Positions 1 to 5,552 of a stretch of 5,838 bases of DNA are shown here, piece after piece. The notes below the pieces were generated by a model. That model did no database searches and had not been told where the DNA came from. It was given only the letters and a program-made list of their open reading frames with translations. Where the stretch lies: contig CAJZGD010000163.1 in assembly GCA_915275065.1 (NCBI GenBank), positions 1-5,838 on the forward strand, written 5' to 3'. The translations under genes and the position numbers were made by a program. Numbering within the stretch: the stretch's first letter is position 1; each line of letters opens with the position of its first letter. Source of the DNA: an uncultured Corynebacterium sp. GTDB taxonomy: Bacteria; Actinomycetota; Actinomycetes; Mycobacteriales; Mycobacteriaceae.

Positions 1-1032
1 GACACCGGGCCACATCGTTACCAGCGCGCGCTGCGTACCTGCGATGGGGTGCAATTGCGTGCCGGACAGCTCATCGAGTGGGGTGAGCGTCGTACGCAAA
101 AGGCCGTCGATACCCGGCTTGTTGCCGACATGGTGCTCACCAGTGTTCGCCAGGAAGTTACCGATATTGTATTAGTATCGGGCGACGCCGACATGATTCC
201 AGGCGTGCAAGAAGCAGTAAATCATGGGATTCGCGTGCATCTATATGGGTTTGGTTGGGACTCCATGTCTTCCGCTCTGCGGCATACCTGCGATTCGCTG
301 GTGATACTCGACCCGCGCGAGGATTTCGGCGATTGTATGCAACTGCATGTATTGGAAGGCCCCCTGCCGCCCATTGTGCGCACTGTGGATGATCCGCTTG
401 TCGACGACGAACCCAAGGTGGTTGCCATCGAAGTGGAAACCACCGAACCAGCACCCGAGTCTGCCAAAACTGTTGAACAAGTGGACCCCGAGTTCTCGGA
501 ACCAGAACTCGATGACATCAATACCATTACCGTCAGCCACACCACCATGGAGACGCTCACCGACAATAGCCACTCCATTCGACAGACTGGGCAGATTTCG
601 CTCACCATGAATTCGGAGGGAAAAACCGCCGAAACCTCACCCGTTGGTTCCGACGGCAAGGCAAAACCTTCGCCAGCCGATGCGCCCACCAGGCGCCCCA
701 ACCCCTCCATGATGGCACCCCGGCGCAAGCTCCGCTCGCATTATGTTCCTCTGCATAATGAGGTGTGGACTTCCGCCGGGTTTCTCACCCCATTTGATGT
801 GGGCCAACAGTATGCAATCTGGTGGTATGAAAACGCCGCCACCAGCGAACAACGCGATTCCGCCCATCTGCTTTCTGGTGGCGGCTTGCCCCCAGAGATC
901 GACCGGCCACTGCTGCAATTTGCCTGCGATGCGCTGCATGAATATACCTTGACCGAAACCCAGCGGGTGCAATTGCGGGATGGGTTTCACACAGGTATTC
1001 GGGGGATTTTGGTGAATAATCGGTTTGATTAG
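1..1032 (+). CDS. NYN-domain (PIN-like) putative ribonuclease, 5'-partial
   Basis: The frame is open from base 1 to a TAG stop at 1030-1032, so the gene starts left of the window; 343 codons are visible. Residues about 25-95 of the visible part match the second half of a NYN domain (LabA/DUF88 type): a KAVDTRLVADM stretch with Lys34 and Asp37, then the hallmark VSGDADM with Asp62 and Asp64, then a GIRVHLYGF strand. These acidic residues are the expected metal-binding nuclease residues; the first catalytic Asp of the family would lie upstream. An acidic, Thr/Ser/Pro-rich linker follows (about residues 105-225), then a basic patch (RRKLRSH) and a compact C-terminal region of about 95 residues rich in aromatic and Leu residues (HNEVW, AIWWYE, LLQFACDALHEYTL) that I do not recognise. 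The internal GTG at 49 has no ribosome site and cuts into the domain, so it is not a credible start. Proteins of this family are thought to cleave RNA, but the substrate here is unknown. The gene meets the MFS gene tail-to-tail. Confidence 0.85.
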   Translation, partial: DTGPHRYQRALRTCDGVQLRAGQLIEWGERRTQKAVDTRLVADMVLTSVRQEVTDIVLVSGDADMIPGVQEAVNHGIRVHLYGFGWDSMSSALRHTCDSLVILDPREDFGDCMQLHVLEGPLPPIVRTVDDPLVDDEPKVVAIEVETTEPAPESAKTVEQVDPEFSEPELDDINTITVSHTTMETLTDNSHSIRQTGQISLTMNSEGKTAETSPVGSDGKAKPSPADAPTRRPNPSMMAPRRKLRSHYVPLHNEVWTSAGFLTPFDVGQQYAIWWYENAATSEQRDSAHLLSGGGLPPEIDRPLLQFACDALHEYTLTETQRVQLRDGFHTGIRGILVNNRFD

Positions 1033-2384
1033 TCGTAGCGGGGAGTGCGGCGCACTGCCCCGAATACGAAAAAGAACACGATGATGAGCACTATGATGCC
1101 AATGGCAGCCAACCGGGGCATGCCTAAAAATGCCATGATGGTGCCCAGGGGTGCGACGGCCACGCTGATGCCACCGGCCCATCCCTGAAGGATGACGCGG
1201 TGGTGGCGCGGCACGGCGTCGATAAGCAAAGCGCCGGTGGCAACCATGACCGCAACCTTACCGACGCCCAATATCACAATGGCCACGAGTACCCACATGG
1301 TATCGCTGGCCGCAACCACTAAAATCAGGCAACCTATCACCGCCAGGCCGTAGCCTGTCGCCACCACCCGGGTGCGCCCCAGCCGATCCGCTACCACGCC
1401 GAACAGGGGAGACATGCCATATCCGATCAGGCTCGACAATATTTGGGCTGCCCCCACCAGCATCAATGACTGCGTGCCGTACAGTTCATTTTCGGAAGAC
1501 ACCACATAGACCGTGGTTGTGGTCCAGAGGAGGTCGATCACTAAGATCATGGCGGTGAGCGTCACTATTGCGGCGCTTGCGCCTGGCGCTTCTATAAACC
1601 GAAACCGGGCATCATTATCTTCGCTCAAATGTTCGGATTGCTGCATGGTGCCCGATATGGGATGGAGGCCAAACCAGAGAATAATGACCGATACTATGCA
1701 ACACAGCATGCATAGCGTGAACCCAATGACCCCAAGGGGAATTTCCGCCTGTTGCTCCAAATAATATGTGTAGTTCACCACTGGCGACCCCAGGGCCATC
1801 CCTATGGCGGTCATACTCAGGACATAGGAGAAATCGCTGGCACGCGATGTTTTTGAGGAGAAATCCGTGGCGGCAAATGGGGTGTACCAGTTCGCGGCCA
1901 ACCCCGCCCCCAACAGGAAAGCAACAAGGTAGAGTAGTAAATCCACGTCGAGCAGGGCGGAGACTAATCCCAACACGCTGGCCGCCAACATGAGCCCCAT
2001 GCCCAATACCAGCGCTAATCGACGTCCTTGCCGCAGGGTGATCCTCGTAAGTCCAATGATTGCCGCCACGCACCCCACCTGGGACACAATGCTCAACCAA
2101 GACACTCCCGACGCCTGATGATGGTGCGCATACTGCAATTGGATGAGCGCGGTCACCATGCCCAGGGGAAACGCAGCAAAAAACTGGGAGAGCATAAGCA
2201 CTCCCAATACCCGACCTCGATATGAATGCCCCTGATACGAACGCGACGCATCACGTGTGACGTGAGCACCCGGCGCGTTCGTCACACGCGCCGAATGCGC
2301 TGAATGCGCCGAGTGCGATGAACGCTTCGGGTGGTTTGAGCTGCTATAAGCAGGGCTTCTCCTAGCCGAGGATCCGTGGGCCAT
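1029..2384 (-). CDS. Major facilitator superfamily (MFS) transporter, 12 TM
   Basis: A 451-residue integral membrane protein. About twelve hydrophobic segments can be placed near residues 59-81, 94-113, 122-143, 147-167, 185-203, 216-240, 269-290, 306-330, 338-358, 363-385, 399-419 and 424-444, with a hydrophilic central loop at about 241-268, as expected for a 6+6 MFS fold. A clear MFS motif A (GVVADRLGRTR, residues 329-339) sits after TM8; the equivalent after TM2 is degenerate (RQGRR). The substrate cannot be read from sequence; drug or metabolite export is plausible. The first ~57 residues are a cytoplasmic Ser/His/Arg-rich tail with HSA repeated three times in tandem. The ATG at 2384 has no Shine-Dalgarno sequence, but a -10-like TACTGT lies six bases upstream, which fits a leaderless transcript. 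A GTG at Val34, inside the tail, is an alternative start. The TAA stop overlaps the TAG of the convergent NYN gene. Confidence 0.88.
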   Translation of the reverse strand: MAHGSSARRSPAYSSSNHPKRSSHSAHSAHSARVTNAPGAHVTRDASRSYQGHSYRGRVLGVLMLSQFFAAFPLGMVTALIQLQYAHHHQASGVSWLSIVSQVGCVAAIIGLTRITLRQGRRLALVLGMGLMLAASVLGLVSALLDVDLLLYLVAFLLGAGLAANWYTPFAATDFSSKTSRASDFSYVLSMTAIGMALGSPVVNYTYYLEQQAEIPLGVIGFTLCMLCCIVSVIILWFGLHPISGTMQQSEHLSEDNDARFRFIEAPGASAAIVTLTAMILVIDLLWTTTTVYVVSSENELYGTQSLMLVGAAQILSSLIGYGMSPLFGVVADRLGRTRVVATGYGLAVIGCLILVVAASDTMWVLVAIVILGVGKVAVMVATGALLIDAVPRHHRVILQGWAGGISVAVAPLGTIMAFLGMPRLAAIGIIVLIIVFFFVFGAVRRTPRYD

Positions 2385-2390
2385 GAAAAA

Positions 2391-2396
2391 ACAGTA
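2391..2396 (-). promoter_or_regulatory. Candidate -10 element for a leaderless MFS transcript
   Basis: Reading the minus strand, TACTGT fits the actinobacterial TANNNT -10 consensus and is followed by TTTTTC and then directly by the ATG of the MFS gene. This would put transcription start on, or very near, the A of the start codon. No convincing -35 is seen 16-18 bases upstream. The absence of any purine-rich ribosome site supports the idea, but it remains an inference from spacing. Confidence 0.35.
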
Positions 2397-2424
2397 GCAT
2401 TACCCACACGCCTGAGGAGCTTGT

Positions 2425-2439
2425 GGTAGGTGCGCTACC
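2425..2439. promoter_or_regulatory. Short inverted repeat upstream of MFS gene
   Basis: GGTAG - GTGCG - CTACC is a perfect 5-bp inverted repeat with a 5-base centre, located about 30 bases upstream of the putative MFS -10 element. Position and symmetry would suit a repressor or activator site, but five base pairs can occur by chance and no regulator gene is visible in the window. Confidence 0.25.
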
Positions 2440-2448
2440 CCCAGAGGA

Positions 2449-2481
2449 AACCAACGAAAATTGGGGTGTTTTTCGCTGGTT
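2449..2481 (-). terminator. Hairpin downstream of pspA, probable terminator
   Basis: On the minus strand, AACCAGCGAAAA pairs with TTTTCGTTGGTT over 12 positions, with a 9-base loop. One pair is G-U in the minus transcript but C-A on the plus strand, so the structure favours the pspA strand. It starts 13 bases past the pspA stop. There is no long U-run after it (only GGTTTCC), so termination efficiency is uncertain. Confidence 0.5.
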
Positions 2482-2493
2482 ATTCCTGTGGTT

Positions 2494-3885
2494 TTAGAGC
2501 TCTTTGTGTTGTGGCCCGGGGAGTTGGAAGCCGTTACCAGTAGTATTGCTGTTTCCGGCGCTGCCGGTGCTCCCGGTATTTGGGGCGGTTTTTGGCTTGG
2601 TACCGGCTGGCTCGTCGGTGGAGTCTTCCACCACATCGGCGTCGTCAACGTCGAGGGTGTTGGTGACGCTGGTTGTTCCAGAAGAGCCTGCGGGTTTAAA
2701 AGGGTTTTGGTCTGGACCCACCTCTTCGAACACAGGTTCTGCGTCCATGGGGGTCGTGGAGGCCGCCGACGTCTCTGTTGCCGACGTCCCTGTCGCCGGG
2801 ATTCCTGTTGCCGGAGTCGTCAGCGCCGAGGTGCCCGTCACCGGAACGCTTGGGGCCGAGTTGCCCGCTGCCGGGGTATTCGGAACGCTCGGCGTCCCTG
2901 ACATCGGCGTCCCTGCTACCGACCCGTCCGAAGCGCCCAGACTCCCTGTTGCCGGCCCGCCCGAAGCCGGGAAGGCCCCCGTCCCCCCAACCCCAGTGCT
3001 CCCAGTTCCTCCGGTGCTCCCAGCCCCGAAACCGGATTGCGGCGTCGTTCCGGCGTCGACACCAGTATTAGTGCCCACACCGGTATTCATGCCGGTACCT
3101 GCGGGTAGTTGGGGGCTGGTGGAATCGGACCCAGCGGTGAGCTGGCCACCGGTGGCGCTGTCGCCGCCGTGCATTTGGGCGCGGATTTCGGCGAGCTTTG
3201 CGGAGGCTTTCATGTCGTTGCTTGCCGCCTCGATTTCAGCGAGCCGGTCACCAACGGAGTTTTCCAGCAGCTCCTGAGCGCCCATGGCGGTGGCGTAGCG
3301 GGATTCGATTTTGGCTCGCACATGGTCGAGAGTGGGAACGCTGTCATCAGGCTTGAGCTGGTTCATGGTGTCCATGGCCTTGGTGGCGGATTCCTGCATC
3401 TTCGCCTGGCGAGCCTGATTGAGCAACTGATCGGCTTCAGCCAATTGTTGCTTGAGCCGTGCCTCGGATTGTTGCACTTGGCGTTTGGCTTGTTCGGCAT
3501 TTTGGGTGGCTTGGGCGTGGAGGGTTTTTGTTTCCTCTAACTGGGTTTCGACGCTCACAAGTTGGGTGGCGTAAATTTCGGCGGTGGAGCTGAACTCTTG
3601 GGATTTTATGGCATCTCCCTGGGCGTTTGCCTGGTCAGCAAGGGTGAGGGCTTGGCGGGTTTTATCGGCAAGTTTTTGTTGCTCTTCGATCAACCGGTTG
3701 AGTTTCATTTCCAGTTGGTTTTTGTTCCCTATCACCGCTGCGGCTTGTTGGGAGATTTGCTGGTGCTGTTTTTTGGCCCCTTCGACGGCCTGCCGAATTT
3801 GAATCTGAGGATCGGCGTTTTCATCAATGCTTTGATCTAGTGACGCCTGTAAATATTTCCACCCTTTAGAAAATGGGTTCGCCAT
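2494..3885 (-). CDS. pspA: PspA/IM30-family membrane-stress protein with long low-complexity C-terminal extension
   Basis: Residues 1-240 form the typical PspA/IM30 helical coiled coil. The N-terminus MANPFSKGWKYLQASLDQSI resembles an amphipathic membrane-binding helix, followed by an ADPQIQIRQA segment, a VIGNKNQLEMKLNR block, a long Gln/Ala/Glu coiled coil, and a final helix around RAKIESRYATAMGAQELLE (190-208). This is the actinobacterial form (mycobacterial 35-kDa antigen type, roughly 270 residues from memory). Family members bind anionic lipid, form ESCRT-III-like assemblies and protect the envelope during membrane stress. This protein is 463 residues long. Residues 241-463 are a Gly/Ser/Thr/Pro/Ala-rich tail with GT-rich runs, pentapeptide repeats (TGTSA, LTTPA, TGIPA; 345-374), a short NPFKPAG segment and an acidic stretch LDVDDADVVEDSTDEP (411-426). 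The tail is probably disordered, with no signal peptide or membrane helix. The ATG is supported by a GGAGGAA ribosome site. The thioredoxin gene lies upstream on the same strand across 253 bases. No clgR-like regulator gene, which neighbours pspA in mycobacteria, is present. Confidence 0.92.
   Translation of the reverse strand: MANPFSKGWKYLQASLDQSIDENADPQIQIRQAVEGAKKQHQQISQQAAAVIGNKNQLEMKLNRLIEEQQKLADKTRQALTLADQANAQGDAIKSQEFSSTAEIYATQLVSVETQLEETKTLHAQATQNAEQAKRQVQQSEARLKQQLAEADQLLNQARQAKMQESATKAMDTMNQLKPDDSVPTLDHVRAKIESRYATAMGAQELLENSVGDRLAEIEAASNDMKASAKLAEIRAQMHGGDSATGGQLTAGSDSTSPQLPAGTGMNTGVGTNTGVDAGTTPQSGFGAGSTGGTGSTGVGGTGAFPASGGPATGSLGASDGSVAGTPMSGTPSVPNTPAAGNSAPSVPVTGTSALTTPATGIPATGTSATETSAASTTPMDAEPVFEEVGPDQNPFKPAGSSGTTSVTNTLDVDDADVVEDSTDEPAGTKPKTAPNTGSTGSAGNSNTTGNGFQLPGPQHKEL
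2764..2853 (-). repeat. Degenerate 15-bp tandem repeat inside pspA (pentapeptide repeats)
   Basis: Six consecutive 15-base units encode PSVPV, TGTSA, LTTPA, TGIPA, TGTSA and TETSA (PspA residues 345-374). The best-conserved units read close to GACGTCCCTGTCGCC on the plus strand. Less regular units continue on the upstream-coding side. The period is a multiple of three, so gain or loss of a unit would keep the reading frame; copy number may therefore vary between strains. Confidence 0.7.
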
Positions 3886-3894
3886 GATATATGC

Positions 3895-3901
3895 TTCCTC
3901 C
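3895..3901 (-). promoter_or_regulatory. Ribosome binding site of pspA
   Basis: The minus-strand GGAGGAA lies nine bases before the ATG at 3885. It is a strong Shine-Dalgarno match and fixes the pspA start. It contrasts with the MFS gene downstream, which has none. Confidence 0.75.
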
Positions 3902-4103
3902 GCTAGTTGTTACTAAATTCGATACAGGGTTTCGAAGGGGTGGAACACATATTTTTTATGCCGTAGGCCCCTCGCAACCATGCTGAAAAGCATCTACTAG
4001 TGTAGTGCGAAAGCCCATAGCTGTGTGATGAAGGTACTCGGACTCACACTGGGGTCCCGTGAAAAACCATGATGGTGGTGGGGAATCCCGAAGATATCTC
4101 ACA
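3902..4103 (-). promoter_or_regulatory. Promoter/leader region of pspA, not resolved
   Basis: This gap between thioredoxin and pspA contains no open frame that looks like a gene. It holds two small adjacent inverted repeats: ATGCT-GAAA-AGCAT at 3980-3993 and CTAC-TAGT-GTAG at 3994-4005. On the minus strand there is a TACACT (TANNNT-like) hexamer at 4003-3998 inside the second repeat, and an A/T-rich GCATAAAAAATATG stretch nearer the gene. Either could be the -10 region. No ClgR-like or SigE/SigH-type (GGAA...GTT) motif was found by eye. The region probably carries the pspA promoter because a hairpin follows the thioredoxin gene. Confidence 0.35.
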
Positions 4104-4137
4104 ATTATGGGTCCGCGGTTTCCCACAGACCCATAAT
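4104..4137 (-). terminator. 15-bp GAAA-loop hairpin after the thioredoxin gene
   Basis: In the minus-strand transcript, ATTATGGGTCTGTGG pairs with CCGCGGACCCATAAT to give a 15-bp stem closed by a GAAA (GNRA) tetraloop. Ten outer pairs are perfect Watson-Crick. Two of the five inner pairs are G-U in this strand and would be C-A mismatches on the other, so the structure belongs to the thioredoxin transcript. It starts one base after the TAA stop. No U-run follows (TGTGAGATATC), so it is either a U-less terminator or a 3'-end stability/processing element. Confidence 0.6.
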
Positions 4138-4138
4138 A

Positions 4139-4510
4139 TTAGTTGTTCGTAGCGTTATGTTCCGCGATTTGGCGTCGCACATCATCCATATCCAATGCGC
4201 GCACTTGTTCGATCACGTCTTCCAATGCTGCGGGCGGCAGGGCGGCGGACTGCCGGAAAACCATGATCCCATCGCGGAAGGCCATGATGGTGGGGATGGC
4301 TTGGATTTCCAGGGCGGCGGCCAGGCCTTGGTTTTCTTCGGTGTTGAGCTTGGCGAAGGTGATGTCTTCGTGCTTTTCAGATGCCTTCTTGTAGACGGGC
4401 ATGAATTGCCGGCAGGGTCCGCACCATTCGGCCCAGGCGTCGACAAGCACAATGCCTTCTTGAGTGACCGTGTCGTTAAATGTGTCTTTGCTTACTTCTA
4501 CGAGTGCCAT
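4139..4510 (-). CDS. trxA: Thioredoxin
   Basis: A 123-residue cytoplasmic thioredoxin with the complete fold. The LVDAWAEWCGPCRQF segment holds the active-site dithiol Cys30/Cys33 and the buried Asp24. The cis-proline loop AIPT (Pro73) is followed by the TIMAFRDG strand. No signal peptide or membrane anchor is seen, so it should act as a general protein-disulfide reductant recharged by thioredoxin reductase, which is not in the window. The ALPPAALEDVIEQVRALDMDD helix and the polar tail make it slightly longer than the classic ~105-residue TrxA; it recalls the second thioredoxin of mycobacteria. The ATG start is supported by AAGGAGA ten bases upstream (4521-4527). It is divergent from copZ with 142 bases between the starts, and upstream of pspA on the same strand. 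Mature mRNA would end in the strong hairpin at 4104-4137. Confidence 0.93.
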   Translation of the reverse strand: MALVEVSKDTFNDTVTQEGIVLVDAWAEWCGPCRQFMPVYKKASEKHEDITFAKLNTEENQGLAAALEIQAIPTIMAFRDGIMVFRQSAALPPAALEDVIEQVRALDMDDVRRQIAEHNATNN

Positions 4511-4615
4511 GGTTGCATTCTCTCCTTCAAAGTAGTTATCTAAGTTCTAGTCTTCCTAACATTCAGTAGTGTCCACATTATTCCCGTTAGCGAAGATTTC
4601 GTCGCATTTTATTTG

Positions 4616-4631
4616 GGTTATACCTATAACC
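4616..4631. promoter_or_regulatory. Perfect palindrome over the copZ promoter, operator-like
   Basis: GGTTAT-ACCT-ATAACC is a perfect 6-bp inverted repeat 21 bases upstream of the copZ start codon. A -10-like TATAAC (4625-4630) or TATACC (4619-4624) lies inside it, so a bound protein would cover the core promoter. This is a good position for a metal-responsive repressor, but the sequence is not an obvious match to the GC-rich CsoR operator as I know it. The rest of the 4511-4652 divergent spacer carries the two ribosome sites and A/T-rich sequence; no -35 can be fixed. Confidence 0.45.
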
Positions 4632-4652
4632 AGCGTAAAGAGAGGAATTCCC

Positions 4653-4853
4653 ATGACGAAAACTTACCAAGTTGAAGGCATGACATGCGAGCATTGCGCA
4701 GCTTCCGTCCGCGAAGAGGTGGGCGAGATCGCCGGTGTTACCAAGGTTGATGTTGATGTGGCTTCCGGCCAGGTTGCCGTGTCGGGCTCGGATTTCACCG
4801 ACGCCCAGGTGAGCGCCGCCGTTTCCGAGGCAGGCTATTCTGTCAAGGCTTAG
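4653..4853 (+). CDS. copZ: Heavy-metal-associated domain protein, CopZ-type copper chaperone
   Basis: A 66-residue single HMA domain: a YQVEGMTCEHCAASV start with the metal-binding Cys12 and Cys15 in the GMTCxxC motif, then a VTKVDVDVASGQVAVSG beta hairpin and a second helix ending EAGYSV, the usual ferredoxin-like beta-alpha-beta-beta-alpha-beta order and length. Such proteins carry Cu(I) to a P-type ATPase or metal-sensing repressor; neither is in the window, although one may lie outside. The ATG at 4653 is chosen because AGAGGA lies seven bases before it and the domain starts at once; an in-frame GTG at 4569 would add 28 non-homologous residues and run through the promoter palindrome. It has its own intrinsic terminator, so it is probably a single-gene transcript. 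Cu(I) is the most likely metal, though HMA domains can bind others. Confidence 0.92.
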   Translation: MTKTYQVEGMTCEHCAASVREEVGEIAGVTKVDVDVASGQVAVSGSDFTDAQVSAAVSEAGYSVKA

Positions 4854-4865
4854 CGGTCAGCCCTG

Positions 4866-4897
4866 CGCCACGGTCTCGTTGCCGTGGCGTTTTTCTT
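4866..4897 (+). terminator. Intrinsic terminator of copZ
   Basis: CGCCACGG pairs perfectly with CCGTGGCG (8 bp, extendable by G-T wobbles on both sides) around an 8-base loop, followed directly by TTTTTCTTT. It begins 12 bases after the copZ stop. This is the clearest rho-independent terminator of the window and separates copZ from the repeat array. Confidence 0.9.
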
Positions 4898-4973
4898 TGC
4901 TTGACGACGCCCAAAGGCTCCCAACCCAGTCCAGCCCCCAGCCCCATCCCTAAACCCAAGCTCAGCGCTTCCG

Positions 4974-5049
4974 CTAAGCTTGGTTTCCATTTTTCGGCCA
5001 ACACTTGTCTTGCGCAAACGGGAGGCCGCCACTCGAAAACCAAGCTTAG
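4974..5049. repeat. Palindromic unit 1 (form 1, 76 bp)
   Basis: CTAAGCTTGGTTT (4974-4986) pairs perfectly with AAACCAAGCTTAG (5037-5049). In exact register, a second stem CGGCC (4995-4999) / GGCCG (5024-5028) lies inside, separated by a symmetrical 8x8 internal loop. The central loop contains the 8-base palindrome TTGCGCAA. Confidence 0.85.
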
Positions 5050-5098
5050 AACTTTTGCGGCACAGGCCATGGGCACATTCACACCGGCTGCACAAGTG

Positions 5099-5163
5099 CT
5101 GAGCTGGAGTTCCGGCCAACTCAGGACCCCCGAAAACCCGGATAACCCCGAACCCAAGCTCAG
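5099..5163. repeat. Palindromic unit 2 (form 2, 65 bp)
   Basis: CTGAGCTGGAGTT (5099-5111) faces AACCCAAGCTCAG (5151-5163), 11 of 13 positions complementary. The arms extend outward to about 5090 and 5172 with a few further mismatches, making ~22-base arms. Confidence 0.75.
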
Positions 5164-5194
5164 CATTCATGCAGTAAGCCTTGCTGCAAACATA

Positions 5195-5260
5195 CTGAGC
5201 TGTACTTTCTCGATTCAGTGGCCCAATGTAGGCATGTCCAGGAACGGAACTCCAGCTCAG
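5195..5260. repeat. Palindromic unit 3 (form 2, 66 bp, degenerate)
   Basis: CTGAGCTGTACTT (5195-5207) faces AACTCCAGCTCAG (5248-5260). Only the outer CTGAGCTG-like part is well matched. This is the most decayed unit. A broken form-1 half-site (GTAAGCCTTGCTG, 5174-5186) lies just before it. Confidence 0.55.
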
Positions 5261-5299
5261 AACACTTGATACCCACCATCAACTGTGGCAGCGCATTCG

Positions 5300-5374
5300 C
5301 TAAGCTTGGTTTCCCATTTCTATGGCCACTAGCTCCTGGGGGTTTGCTGCCTTTGCATAAAACACCATGCTTAG
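5300..5374. repeat. Palindromic unit 4 (form 1, 75 bp)
   Basis: CTAAGCTTGGTTT (5300-5312) faces ACACCATGCTTAG (5362-5374), 11 of 13 complementary. The interior begins like unit 1 (TTTCCCATTTC then GGCCA) and contains AGCTCCTGGGG at 5331-5341, which reappears inverted in unit 5. Confidence 0.8.
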
Positions 5375-5435
5375 CAAATGTGCGACCCTCCTTGAAAGCG
5401 GTAACGCCACAGCCCCATCCAGGGCTTCATACCTT

Positions 5436-5511
5436 CTAAGCATGGTTTTCAAAATCTGCCACCCCAAATCCCCAGGAGCTGACATGCCCGCCAGGGAAAG
5501 ACCATGCTTAG
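5436..5511. repeat. Palindromic unit 5 (form 1, 76 bp), diverged inverted copy of unit 4
   Basis: CTAAGCATGGTTT (5436-5448) faces AGACCATGCTTAG (5499-5511), 12 of 13 complementary plus one G-T pair. CCCCAGGAGCT at 5470-5480 is the exact reverse complement of 5331-5341, and both lie 31 bases from the corresponding end of their unit, so units 4 and 5 look like inverted relatives. Confidence 0.8.
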
Positions 5512-5552
5512 AACATGTGCAGCGCTGCCCTGGGTTGTTGGTAGCGTTTTCT

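Larger units (their letters stand above)
4953..5163. repeat. Duplicated segment, copy A (block X then block Y)
   Basis: Block X (4953-5063) is repeated at 5707-5817 with the same length of 111 bases and about 8 differences by my count. Block Y (5037-5163) is repeated at 5593-5719, 127 bases each, about 5 differences. Here the order is X then Y, the blocks sharing one form-1 half-site; in the second copy the order is reversed. Confidence 0.85.

Noticed and set aside
637..1182. Minus-strand open frame of 181 codons across the NYN/MFS junction
   Set aside because: It overlaps two well-supported genes, has an unnatural His/Pro/Gly-rich composition and no ribosome site.
2504..3277. Long plus-strand open frame (257 codons) opposite pspA
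   Set aside because: Mirror image of the GC-rich, Thr/Gly/Pro/Ala-coding pspA tail. No start signal; the composition is a shadow of the real gene.
4050..4090. Two similar TGGGG..TCCCG stretches upstream of pspA as a direct-repeat operator
   Set aside because: Short, of unequal length and not symmetrical; too weak to call.
4569..4652. Upstream GTG start for copZ
   Set aside because: It would translate through the promoter palindrome and the ribosome site, adding 28 residues outside the HMA domain.
4901..5269. Plus-strand open frame of 122 codons after copZ
   Set aside because: It starts inside the terminator region without a ribosome site, runs through palindromic repeats and encodes a low-complexity peptide with no family resemblance.
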